Positions 1 to 7,579 of a stretch of DNA of 64,000 bases are shown here, in pieces. This DNA is from Prevotella sp. UBA2754 (lineage in GTDB: Bacteria; Bacteroidota; Bacteroidia; Bacteroidales; Bacteroidaceae). The stretch spans positions 38,776-102,775 of the forward strand of contig DEJG01000023.1 of NCBI GenBank assembly GCA_002353295.1, read 5' to 3'. The position numbers and the translations under genes are program-made. Every line of letters starts with the position of its first letter. The stretch's first letter is position 1. Under the pieces are notes generated by a model, which did not search any database, was not told the origin of the DNA, and was given only the letters and a program-made list of their open reading frames with translations.

Positions 1-458
1 ACTTCCAACCAGGCGAACAGTATGAGAACCAGCGTGCCTGCATGAAGGTGATGTTGGAAAACGGTGTACTCCCCATTGTCAATGAGAACGATACCGTCAG
101 CGTTACTGAGCTGATGTTTACGGATAACGATGAGCTCTCTGGGCTCATCGCCCAGATGATGAAAGCCGATACGCTCATCCTGCTCTCCAATATCGACGGC
201 ATCTATACCGGCCATCCAGACGATCCACAGTCGCAACTCATCAAAACCGTTGAAAAAGGAGCCGACCTGAGCCAATATATCCAAGCAGAGAAAAGTGCCT
301 TCGGGCGTGGCGGTATGCACTCGAAATACACCACTGCCAACAAACTATCACAGGAGGGTATTCGTGTGATAATTGCCAACGGTAAACGCGACAATATTCT
401 CATCGACCTATTGGAGCATCCGCAGGAAACACCACATACAGAATTTATACCGAAATAA
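1..458 (+). CDS. proB: Glutamate 5-kinase, C-terminal part (5' end outside window)
   Basis: Phosphorylates L-glutamate to gamma-glutamyl phosphate, the first step of proline synthesis, in the cytoplasm. The reading frame is open from base 3, so the gene begins upstream of the window. What is visible is the C-terminal half of the amino-acid kinase fold. It includes the stretch VNENDTVS, the DNDELSG segment, the LLSNIDGIYTGHP segment typical of ProB, and FGRGGMHSK, which contributes to nucleotide binding. The protein ends directly after the kinase domain, so no PUA domain is present; this short form is known in many bacteria. proA starts 1 base after the stop codon, so the two enzymes of the labile gamma-glutamyl phosphate relay are co-transcribed. 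Identification is firm. Confidence 0.95.
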   Translation, partial: FQPGEQYENQRACMKVMLENGVLPIVNENDTVSVTELMFTDNDELSGLIAQMMKADTLILLSNIDGIYTGHPDDPQSQLIKTVEKGADLSQYIQAEKSAFGRGGMHSKYTTANKLSQEGIRVIIANGKRDNILIDLLEHPQETPHTEFIPK

Positions 459-459
459 T

Positions 460-1707
460 ATGAACCTGACTGAGACCTTTAAAAAAGTAAAGACCGCCAG
501 CAAAAGTCTAGCCCTGCTGACTGACGAAAAACGGAATGAAATCCTAATGGCGGTAGCTGAAGCCATCGTGGATTACAAAGAACGCATCCTTGCTGCCAAC
601 GAGAAAGATTTGGCAAAGATGGATATCAAAAACCCACTTTATGACCGTCTGCAATTAACAGTAAAACGGTTGGATGACATCGCTGCTGACATGCGGAATG
701 TAGCTTCACTGCCTACCCCCTTAGGTCACATCACTAAACAAAAGACGCTACCTAACGGTTTGCGTCTCTGTAGGGTGTCAGTACCTTTTGGTGTGATTGG
801 TATGATTTATGAAGCTCGCCCCAACGTGACATTCGATGTCTTTTCCCTCTGTTTTAAAAGTGGTAATGCCTGTGTGCTGAAAGGCGGTTCTGATGCTGAT
901 TTGTCTAATCAGGAGTCTGTAGAACTGATTCATGAAGTTCTAGAGCGTTATGGTGTCAACCCCGATGTGGTTACTCTACTGCCTGCCACCCACGAGGCTA
1001 CAGGTGAGATGTTGAATGCCGTTGGTTATATTGACCTCTGCATTCCCCGTGGAGGCCGCCGACTGATTGACTTCGTGCGCACCACAGCCCGCATCCCCGT
1101 AATTGAAACAGGAGCCGGTGTCGTCAATACCTATTTCGACCAGGATGCCGACCTGAATATGGGTAAGGCTATTATCTGCAATGCAAAAACTCGTAGAGTA
1201 AGCGTTTGCAATGCTCTTGACTGTCTAATTCTGCACGAGAAGAGATTGGGAGACCTGATAGAATTGGTACAGCCTCTGCTGAAACATAAAGTTACTATCT
1301 ATGCTGATGCGCCAGCGTATCAGATACTGACGGGCCACTATCCAGAGATACTTTTGCAGGCAGCCACCTACGATTCTTTCGGTACGGAATTTATGGATTA
1401 TAAGATGGCCATCAAGACGGTATCCTCACTGGAAGAGGCTCTGCAACACATCGACCAATACGGTTCCGGACATAGCGAGGCCATCATCACCCAGAACGAA
1501 GCAACTGCCCGTAAGTTCCAGCAGCATGTAGATGCTGCCTGCGTCTATTGGAATGCGCCCACTTCGTTTACAGACGGTGCCCAATTCGGTTTGGGCGCCG
1601 AAATTGGCATCTCCACCCAGAAACTCGGTCCTCGCGGTCCGATGGCTTTAGAGGAAATCACCACTTATAAATGGTTGATTGAAGGAGAAGGACAGGTGAG
1701 GAGTTAA
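460..1707 (+). CDS. proA: Gamma-glutamyl phosphate reductase
   Basis: Reduces gamma-glutamyl phosphate with NADPH to glutamate semialdehyde, the second step of proline synthesis. The 415-residue product is normal length and has the aldehyde-dehydrogenase-like fold. The substrate and cofactor segments GMIYEARPNVT and CVLKGGSDA are visible, and the catalytic cysteine lies at about residue 250 in VCNALDC. The start at 460 is chosen because MNLTETF is a typical ProA N-terminus and lies 1 base after the proB stop; the frame stays open to 373, but that extension would lie inside proB. The reading frame ends in a purine-rich stretch that runs on into the spacer before the next gene. Confidence 0.96.
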   Translation: MNLTETFKKVKTASKSLALLTDEKRNEILMAVAEAIVDYKERILAANEKDLAKMDIKNPLYDRLQLTVKRLDDIAADMRNVASLPTPLGHITKQKTLPNGLRLCRVSVPFGVIGMIYEARPNVTFDVFSLCFKSGNACVLKGGSDADLSNQESVELIHEVLERYGVNPDVVTLLPATHEATGEMLNAVGYIDLCIPRGGRRLIDFVRTTARIPVIETGAGVVNTYFDQDADLNMGKAIICNAKTRRVSVCNALDCLILHEKRLGDLIELVQPLLKHKVTIYADAPAYQILTGHYPEILLQAATYDSFGTEFMDYKMAIKTVSSLEEALQHIDQYGSGHSEAIITQNEATARKFQQHVDAACVYWNAPTSFTDGAQFGLGAEIGISTQKLGPRGPMALEEITTYKWLIEGEGQVRS

Positions 1708-1755
1708 GAGGTAAGAAGTAAGAAGTAAAAGGTAAGAATTACGAAATAAGAGGTA
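1696..1755 (+). repeat. Imperfect purine-rich short tandem repeat
   Basis: Degenerate copies of a 7-8 bp unit of the type GTAAGAA run from the last codons of proA through the 52-bp spacer to the next gene. The strand is almost purely purine. Such simple repeats also occur at 48611 and 62856 in this window. No promoter-like TAnnTTTG is seen in the spacer, so the downstream gene is probably co-transcribed with proBA. Confidence 0.5.
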
Positions 1756-1759
1756 CATC

Positions 1760-2731
1760 ATGCAAACATTTATCAATGTAGAAGATATCGGCCCACTGGA
1801 GAAAGCACTGGCTGAGGCCCAAGAAATTAAGAACGACCGTTTCAAATATCAGCATCTGGGTAAGAACAAGACCCTGATGATGATTTTCTTCAATAATTCA
1901 CTACGTACGCGCCTTTCTACTCAGAAAGCCGCCATGAACCTCGGCATGAATGTCATCGTATTGGATGTGAATGCCGGTGCCTGGAAGTTAGAGACAGAAC
2001 GGGGCGTGATAATGGATGGCGACAAGAGTGAACACCTGTTGGAAGCCATCCCTGTGATGGGGTGCTATTGTGATATGATCGGCGTCCGTAGCTTTGCCGG
2101 ACTCACTGACCGTGAGTACGACTATGCCGAAACGGTGCTCAACCAGTTTATCAAGTATAGCGGAAAACCTGTCTTCGCCATGGAGACAGCCACCGTACAC
2201 CCCCTGCAGGCCTTTGCCGACTTGATTACTATTGAGGAATATTGGCAAAGCCAGAAGAACCAAAAGCCCAAAGTAGTACTCAGTTGGGCACCTCACTGCC
2301 GTGCCTTGCCACAGGCAGTGCCTAACTCGTTTGCCCAATGGATGAATGCTGCTGACGTGGACTTCGTAATTACTCACCCTGAAGGTTACGAACTGGATCC
2401 GAAATTCGTGGGTAATGCCCACGTGGAGTACGATCAGAAGAAAGCTTTCGAGGGGGCTGATTTCATTTATGCCAAAAACTGGAGTAATCCCGGTGTAACG
2501 AATCCTGCCGACTATGGCAAGATTACTTCGAAGGATATGTCGTGGACAGTAGATACCGAACACATGTCGTGGACTAATAATGGTAAATTCATGCACTGTC
2601 TGCCCGTGCGCCGTGGATTAATCGTAACCGACGATGTCATTGAGAGTCCTAATAGCATCGTAATTCCAGAAGCTGCCAATCGTGAAATCAGTTGTTCTGT
2701 CGTTATCAAACGTATGCTTGAAGCCCTATGA
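1760..2731 (+). CDS. argF': N-succinylornithine carbamoyltransferase
   Basis: Transfers the carbamoyl group of carbamoyl phosphate to N-succinyl-L-ornithine, giving N-succinylcitrulline in the succinylated arginine pathway of Bacteroidales. The protein has 323 residues. The carbamoyl-phosphate motif SLRTR is at residues 47-51, and HCLPVRR is near residue 279, with Cys280 in the ornithine site. It matches, from memory, the Bacteroides fragilis enzyme through most of its length rather than classical OTCase. At the loop that selects acetyl versus succinyl substrates (MDGDKSEHL) the residue at about position 90 is Ser, where I recall Pro in B. fragilis and Glu in the N-acetylornithine enzymes. 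The gene follows proBA and overlaps the threonine aldolase by 4 bases (ATGA). Confidence 0.88.
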   Translation: MQTFINVEDIGPLEKALAEAQEIKNDRFKYQHLGKNKTLMMIFFNNSLRTRLSTQKAAMNLGMNVIVLDVNAGAWKLETERGVIMDGDKSEHLLEAIPVMGCYCDMIGVRSFAGLTDREYDYAETVLNQFIKYSGKPVFAMETATVHPLQAFADLITIEEYWQSQKNQKPKVVLSWAPHCRALPQAVPNSFAQWMNAADVDFVITHPEGYELDPKFVGNAHVEYDQKKAFEGADFIYAKNWSNPGVTNPADYGKITSKDMSWTVDTEHMSWTNNGKFMHCLPVRRGLIVTDDVIESPNSIVIPEAANREISCSVVIKRMLEAL

Positions 2732-3756
2732 TTTCTTTTGAATGCGACTATAATAACGGAGCACATCCTAAAGTGCTTAACAACTTAGTAAAATACAACA
2801 ACGTCAAGACTACCCCCTATGGTTCTGACGAATTCAGTGAACGCGCCAAAGAGCGCATCCGTGAAGCTTGCGGCATGCCTAATGCGCAGATTTTTTTCCT
2901 AACGGGAGGAACACAGACCAATGCCACGACAATCGACTCCATGCTCTATCAGTATGAAGGTGTGATTTGTGTAGAGTCCGGACATATCAATGTACACGAA
3001 TGCGGTGCTGTAGAGTTTACGGAACATAAGATTATCACCCTACAGGGCAAAAATGGCAAAATGGATTCCAAGGTTCTAGACAAGTATTTGGATGATTTCA
3101 TGCACGATGGGAATAATGCCCATGCTGTCTATCCAGGATTGGTGTATATCACTTTCCCCACGGAACTCGGTACTATCTATACTGCTAAGGAACTGGATGA
3201 AATCTATCAAGTGTGCCAACGCTATGAAATACCCCTCTACATCGACGGAGCCCGACTAGGTTATGGATTGATGGCTGCAGACAATGATATCTCCCTACCT
3301 TATTTGGCCCGTCACTGCGATGTGTTCTATATTGGAGGAACCAAGATTGGTGCCCTCTGTGGCGAAGCTGTAGTGTTTACCAACCGACAGGCACATAAGC
3401 ATTTCTTCTCTATCCAGAAACAACATGGAGCTGTCATTGCCAAAGGAGCGTTGATTGGTTTGCAGTTCGAAGCCCTTTTTACAGACAATCTGTATTTTGA
3501 TCTCTCACGCCATGCCATCGACATGGCATTGAAGATGAAAAAGATATTCCAACAGAAAGGTTTCGAGTTCTACATTGATTCTCCAACCAATCAGCAATTC
3601 GTGATATTGCCAGATGCGCTGGTGGAAAAACTTTCAAAACAGATTATATTCACCCACTGGGGTCAAGCCCCTGGGCATCGTACCATTTGTCGTTTCGTAA
3701 CCAGCTGGGCAACGACGGAGGAAGAACTCGAGGAGTTGGAGCAGATTATCTCCTAA
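2728..3756 (+). CDS. ltaE: Low-specificity L-threonine aldolase
   Basis: PLP-dependent enzyme that cleaves L-threonine or allo-threonine to glycine and acetaldehyde. The 342-residue product belongs to the beta-eliminating lyase/threonine aldolase family. Seen are the N-terminal YGSDEFS segment, the FLTGGTQTN phosphate-binding region, the IDGARLGYG aspartate segment that contacts the pyridine ring, and the Schiff-base lysine at about residue 206 in GGTKIGALCGE. The start codon overlaps the stop of the carbamoyltransferase (ATGA), so translation is probably coupled. It may supply glycine; a direct role in arginine or proline synthesis is not expected. It ends 3 bases from the convergent CYTH gene, with no terminator hairpin visible. 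Confidence 0.93.
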   Translation: MISFECDYNNGAHPKVLNNLVKYNNVKTTPYGSDEFSERAKERIREACGMPNAQIFFLTGGTQTNATTIDSMLYQYEGVICVESGHINVHECGAVEFTEHKIITLQGKNGKMDSKVLDKYLDDFMHDGNNAHAVYPGLVYITFPTELGTIYTAKELDEIYQVCQRYEIPLYIDGARLGYGLMAADNDISLPYLARHCDVFYIGGTKIGALCGEAVVFTNRQAHKHFFSIQKQHGAVIAKGALIGLQFEALFTDNLYFDLSRHAIDMALKMKKIFQQKGFEFYIDSPTNQQFVILPDALVEKLSKQIIFTHWGQAPGHRTICRFVTSWATTEEELEELEQIIS

Positions 3757-3759
3757 CCC

Positions 3760-4230
3760 CTACCATTTCGTGAAAGGATGCTGGCGAAGTTGACTATTAT
3801 AATAGCGACGGTCGCCAGTTACTTCTTTTCCGATAAAACTGGGATTGACGACGGAATCGTCAATCGCACTAAGTTCTACTTCCGCCATGACGAGGCCTGC
3901 ATTTTCACCGAAGAACTCGTCGACCTCAAAAATATGATTACCACTGCGAACAAGCCAACGTGTCTTATCAATGATGCCTGGTTCACAGAGCGTCAATAAC
4001 TGACGAGCATCTTCAAGGGGTATTTCCTGTTCGAATTCGTAACGCGAAAGTCCTCCATCCAGACTAGGTCCTTTGATGGTGATATAGCCCTTATCATCAC
4101 GAATACGTATCCTAACGGTACGACCGCGTTCACTGGTGATATACCCCTGCTGTATATGACTATGACTGAATGACTCCTTTTTGTAGGAGTCATTCAGTAC
4201 CAAGAATTTACGTTCTATCTCCTGTGCCAT
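3760..4230 (-). CDS. CYTH domain protein (inorganic triphosphatase-like)
   Basis: 156 residues forming a single CYTH (triphosphate tunnel) domain. The signature EIERK is at residues 4-8, and charged beta-strand segments follow (RIRIRDDKGYITIKG, YEFEQEI, FEVDEF), as expected for a barrel lined with Arg, Lys and Glu. Small bacterial proteins of this family hydrolyse inorganic tripolyphosphate with divalent metal; the substrate here is inferred, not shown. It is the last gene of the fadD-prfB-small protein operon. Its ATG overlaps the TAA of the upstream 47-residue protein (TAATG), so the two are likely translationally coupled. Confidence 0.88.
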   Translation of the reverse strand: MAQEIERKFLVLNDSYKKESFSHSHIQQGYITSERGRTVRIRIRDDKGYITIKGPSLDGGLSRYEFEQEIPLEDARQLLTLCEPGIIDKTRWLVRSGNHIFEVDEFFGENAGLVMAEVELSAIDDSVVNPSFIGKEVTGDRRYYNSQLRQHPFTKW

Positions 4231-4373
4231 TAGGCCATCGACAGACTAGTTGAAATGGCAAAAATCAGTCCTAATGCAATTAATATACCGATAATCCACA
4301 TAATCAGATTCTTACCTTTACTCTCTTGTTTCTTTGCGTAAGCTTCACGCTTTGCTTGTCCTTTTTTACTCAT
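4230..4373 (-). CDS. Small single-span membrane protein, 47 aa
   Basis: An open frame of 48 codons between prfB and the CYTH gene. The product begins MSKKGQAKREAYAKKQ, a very basic N-terminus, followed by one hydrophobic helix at about residues 23-41 (LIMWIIGILIALGLIFAIS), and ends STSLSMA. The positive-inside rule predicts a cytoplasmic basic tail and a short outside C-terminus. It begins 21 bases after the prfB stop, and its stop codon shares one base with the CYTH start (TAATG). That tight packing in an otherwise gap-free operon is the main evidence that it is real. No function is recognised. Confidence 0.75.
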   Translation of the reverse strand: MSKKGQAKREAYAKKQESKGKNLIMWIIGILIALGLIFAISTSLSMA

Positions 4374-4394
4374 AATATTGACTTTTTAGTTAAA

Positions 4395-5516
4395 TTACTC
4401 ATTGTCTGTTACGGGAAATTCCATCAGATAGGCCTTGATGAAATCATCAATTTTTCCATCCATCACGCCATCAACATCCGATGTCTGGTAGTTGGTACGG
4501 TGGTCTTTTACACGACGGTCGTCGAAGACGTAGGAACGGATCTGCGAGCCCCACTCTATCTTCTTCTTGCCTGCCTCTATCTTCGCCTGCGCCTCTAACC
4601 GTTTCTTCATGGCACGGTCGTAGAGTTGTGAACGCAGCAAAGCCATAGCGCGCTCCTTATTCTTAGGCTGGTCGCGCGTCTCGGTGTTTTCGATGAGGAT
4701 TTCCTCCTCCTCGCCAGTATCGGGGTCGGTGTACCAATAACGCAGACGGACACCCGACTCAACCTTGTTTACATTCTGACCACCAGCACCACTGGAACGG
4801 AAGGTGTCCCATGAGAGTTTGGCAGGATCGACATACACTTCAATAGTATCGTCAACAAGCGGTGAGACAAAGACCGAAGCAAACGAAGTCATGCGCTTGC
4901 CTTGTGCATTATATGGGCTGACGCGCACTAGACGATGCACACCATTCTCTGATTTCAGATAGCCATAGGCAAACTCACCGCCTTCTATCTGCATCGTAAC
5001 GCTTTTGATGCCCGCTTCATCGCCATCCTGCAGGTTGGAGATACTGACCTTATAACCATGAGCCTCAGCCCAGCGTTGATACATACGCATGAGCATCTCA
5101 GCCCAGTCCTGTGCCTCGGTGCCGCCAGCACCAGAGTTAATCTTCAGCACACACTCCATCGGGTCTTCCTTCTGGCGGAGCATATTCTTGAGTTCCAAGT
5201 CTTCAATGAGCTGGATAGCACGCTGATAGTCGGCATCCACCTCATCCTCAGTCACCATTTCCTCTTTATAGAAGTCGAAGGCCAACTGAAGCTCATCGGC
5301 AGCAGCGCGAACTTCATGATAGCCATCAATCCACTTCTTGATACTTTTCACCTTCTTCATCTGCTCCTCAGCACGTTTCTGGTCTTCCCAAAAGTCAGGA
5401 GCCTGAGTACGAAGTTCTTCCTCTTCGTATTCCATCTTCTTTTCGTCAATCTTGAGATAGAGTTTCAACTTCTCAGTCCTATCCAAGACATCCTTTAACT
5501 GATCTTGTGTTATCAT
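4395..5516 (-). CDS. prfB: Peptide chain release factor 2
   Basis: Recognises UGA and UAA stop codons and triggers peptide release from the ribosome. The 373-residue protein has the N-terminal helical domain, then the codon-recognition and peptidyl-transferase domains. The catalytic GGQ is at residues 245-247 in SSGAGGQNVNK. The position of the RF2 recognition tripeptide SPF reads SPY (residues 200-202). The frame is continuous from ATG: the region where many prfB genes have the CTTTGAC +1 frameshift reads TAT CTC AAG ATT GAC, with no in-frame stop, so the classical autoregulatory frameshift is absent. The gene starts 10 bases after the acyl-CoA synthetase stop, so it is co-transcribed with it. 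Confidence 0.96.
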   Translation of the reverse strand: MITQDQLKDVLDRTEKLKLYLKIDEKKMEYEEEELRTQAPDFWEDQKRAEEQMKKVKSIKKWIDGYHEVRAAADELQLAFDFYKEEMVTEDEVDADYQRAIQLIEDLELKNMLRQKEDPMECVLKINSGAGGTEAQDWAEMLMRMYQRWAEAHGYKVSISNLQDGDEAGIKSVTMQIEGGEFAYGYLKSENGVHRLVRVSPYNAQGKRMTSFASVFVSPLVDDTIEVYVDPAKLSWDTFRSSGAGGQNVNKVESGVRLRYWYTDPDTGEEEEILIENTETRDQPKNKERAMALLRSQLYDRAMKKRLEAQAKIEAGKKKIEWGSQIRSYVFDDRRVKDHRTNYQTSDVDGVMDGKIDDFIKAYLMEFPVTDNE

Positions 5517-5526
5517 TCTTTTTTAA

Positions 5527-7335
5527 TTACTCTTCGTACATCGCATCGATTTGTTCCTTATAGTTCGCGTAGAGCACACGACGGCGGACTTTGAGTGTGT
5601 TAGTGAGTTCTCCCTTCTCCATCGACAGATGGTGAGGCAGGAGCGCGAAGCGCTTTACTTGTTCGTAGTGAGCCAACTGCTGCTGCAGCGTGTCGATTCG
5701 CTCTTTCATCATGTCGAGTATCTGCTGATTGGTGCAAAGCTCTTCGCGGTTCTCAAACGGAATGTTGTGGGCACGCGCATATTCCTCCAACAGCGGATAA
5801 ACGGGTACGATAAGGGCTGAGACGAACTTACGCTGGTCTGCCACGATGCATATCTGGTCAATATACTTATCCACCAGCAGTTTCGACTCTATCATCTGCG
5901 GAGCGATATACTTACCATTAGACGTCTTGAAAAGGTCCTTGATACGTTCTTTCAGGAACAGCTCGCCATCCTTCAGATAGCCAGCATCACCCGTCTTGAA
6001 ATAACCGTCTTCGGTAAAGGCCTGCTTGGTAAGGTCTTCACGGTTATAATATCCCGGGGTAATTGTCGGACCCTTCAGCAGAATCTCACCCTCATCGCTG
6101 ATTTTGATGTCTATCCCTTCGATAGGCTGGCCCACAGAACCGACGGTATAGGGTTCACCCAGATGGTCGCATGAGACGGTGGCCAACGACTCCGTGAGTC
6201 CGTAACCCACGATCATGTTGATGCCGATGGAATGAACAAACTCTTCGACATGGGCACTGACTGCCGCACCTGCCGTGGGGAAGAAATGGGCATTCTCAAG
6301 ACCCAGTTCTTTGCGGACAAGCGAAAAAACGGTGCGGTTGAGCACCTCGTATTCCAGATGGAGAGCCATAGGCGGTTTCTTGCCAAGACTCAGATATTCG
6401 ATATTATGCTTGCGACCCACAGCCAGCGCGTGCATGAAGAGTTTGCGCTGCATGGTGCTGGAGTGCTCAATCTTGTCCATTACACCCATATACACCTTCT
6501 CCCAGAAACGGGGAACAGCCGACATACAGGTGGGATGCGTCTCGCGCATAGCCTGCTGCACCTCCTGCGGATGCGTGTTCACAATCATCGTGGCACCCTT
6601 TGTCAGTGCCAGGAGAGCCCATCCGCGCTCGAAGATATGCGTATAGGGCAGGAAATTCATGACGCGGTCCTTGTCATTGACCGGTACACATTTATTGTTA
6701 GCCTCGAAAGCAGCATGGAACTGGGAGTGAGGCAGAATGACACCCTTCGAATCGCCCGTTGTTCCACTGGTGTAAAGGATATTGGCTATATCATCGAAAC
6801 TGGCCTCCTTCTGACGAGCCTCCACCTCAGTCTGGCGGGGCAAGTTCTCGCCCAACTTCAGGAAATCGCTGAAGTAAAGGGCATTGGGGTCATGGCTGGA
6901 AATACGAACCAAGGGGTCGAAAACAATGATACGCTCCAGTGTAGGACAAAGCGACACCACACGGCGGGCACGGTCGTACTGTTCCTGTTCGCCCACAAAC
7001 AGATAGCGAATCTTGGCATCGTTAATCATGAACTGTATCTGCTGTTCACTGCTGGTGGCATAGAACGGTATCGTTACTGCCCGCACGCCCCATGCGCCGA
7101 AATCCGTTTCCAGATACTGCACCGAGTTTTGCGAGAAGATACCGATGTTCTCCTGCACCTTAACACCGAGATTCAGCAAGGCATTGCTGACCTCTTTGAC
7201 GGTATTCGACACCTGATTCCACGACAGAGATTTCCACTCCTTGCCTCCGAAATCCTGATAGATCAACATCTCGCGATCGCCATAGTGGACGGCTAAGTCG
7301 TGTATCAACACAGACATATGACTATTTATCTGCAT
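5527..7335 (-). CDS. fadD: Long-chain acyl-CoA synthetase (AMP-forming)
   Basis: Activates long-chain fatty acids to acyl-CoA through an acyl-AMP intermediate. The 602-residue product is full length for the AMP-binding superfamily. The P-loop YTSGTTGDSKG is at about residues 188-198. Further on are GYGLTES (adenine binding), YFKTGDAGY (ribose-binding Asp) and the hinge/C-terminal lysine region KDLFKTSNGKYIAP. No signal peptide is seen, so it should act at the inner membrane face. It heads an operon with prfB, the 47-residue protein and the CYTH gene. Transcription most likely starts from a promoter at 7359-7390; a second candidate at 7438-7468 shares sequence with the divergent gene's promoter. 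Met7 is an alternative start. Confidence 0.92.
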   Translation of the reverse strand: MQINSHMSVLIHDLAVHYGDREMLIYQDFGGKEWKSLSWNQVSNTVKEVSNALLNLGVKVQENIGIFSQNSVQYLETDFGAWGVRAVTIPFYATSSEQQIQFMINDAKIRYLFVGEQEQYDRARRVVSLCPTLERIIVFDPLVRISSHDPNALYFSDFLKLGENLPRQTEVEARQKEASFDDIANILYTSGTTGDSKGVILPHSQFHAAFEANNKCVPVNDKDRVMNFLPYTHIFERGWALLALTKGATMIVNTHPQEVQQAMRETHPTCMSAVPRFWEKVYMGVMDKIEHSSTMQRKLFMHALAVGRKHNIEYLSLGKKPPMALHLEYEVLNRTVFSLVRKELGLENAHFFPTAGAAVSAHVEEFVHSIGINMIVGYGLTESLATVSCDHLGEPYTVGSVGQPIEGIDIKISDEGEILLKGPTITPGYYNREDLTKQAFTEDGYFKTGDAGYLKDGELFLKERIKDLFKTSNGKYIAPQMIESKLLVDKYIDQICIVADQRKFVSALIVPVYPLLEEYARAHNIPFENREELCTNQQILDMMKERIDTLQQQLAHYEQVKRFALLPHHLSMEKGELTNTLKVRRRVLYANYKEQIDAMYEE

Positions 7336-7358
7336 AAGCTATATTTATTAATTAGGTG

Positions 7359-7390
7359 CAAAGGTAGTGCAAATTGAGTGAAATACCAAA
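7359..7390 (-). promoter_or_regulatory. Bacteroidota -33/-7 promoter of the fadD operon
   Basis: On the minus strand, TTTG (7387-7390) is followed after 20 bp by TACCTTTG (7359-7366). The start codon of fadD is about 24 bases downstream. The fit to the TTTG / TAnnTTTG consensus is exact. Confidence 0.75.
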
Positions 7391-7437
7391 TTTATTTGGA
7401 TATTTCCGAAATGCAGCCTACTTTCGAGACGTAGTCT

Positions 7438-7468
7438 CAAAGGTACGAATAAGTGAGAACAAAACAAA
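7438..7468 (-). promoter_or_regulatory. Second candidate minus-strand promoter sharing sequence with the divergent promoter
   Basis: Minus-strand TTTG (7465-7468) and TACCTTTG (7438-7445) are 19 bp apart. The 17 bases at 7443-7459 are the exact inverse of 7542-7558 in the divergent promoter. A perfect dyad GAGAC-GTA-GTCTC lies just downstream at 7426-7438 and could be an operator. Confidence 0.55.
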
Positions 7469-7510
7469 GAGTTTTACTCTTTTTTTGTCGAACGAGAGTA
7501 CTTTCGGCAT

Positions 7511-7574
7511 CACGAGAAAACCTGAATATTATTTGGTTTTCTTCTCACTTATTCGTACATTTGCACGATGTATC
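7511..7574 (+). repeat. 64-bp promoter-bearing direct repeat, copy 1
   Basis: Identical to 11241-11304 except for one base (A at 7560, T at 11290), 3,730 bp apart. It carries a full -33/-7 promoter and a dyad GAAAACC (7516-7522) / GGTTTTC (7535-7541) that overlaps the -33 box. Sequence similarity stops abruptly on both sides. Confidence 0.9.
7532..7563 (+). promoter_or_regulatory. Promoter of the TPR/HTH regulator gene
   Basis: TTTG at 7532-7535, a 20-bp spacer, then TACATTTG at 7556-7563. Transcription should begin around 7567-7571, leaving almost no leader before the start codon. The inverted repeat GAAAACC/GGTTTTC ends on the -33 box, a plausible regulator site. Confidence 0.75.
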
Positions 7575-7579
7575 TAAGT

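Noticed and set aside
4395..5516. Programmed +1 frameshift in prfB
   Set aside because: No in-frame TGA exists near codon 25 and the frame is continuous from ATG.
6232..7296. Long + strand frame (354 codons) opposite the acyl-CoA synthetase
   Set aside because: Antisense shadow: the minus-strand frame has all AMP-binding motifs, and the + frame has no recognisable domain, promoter or leader.
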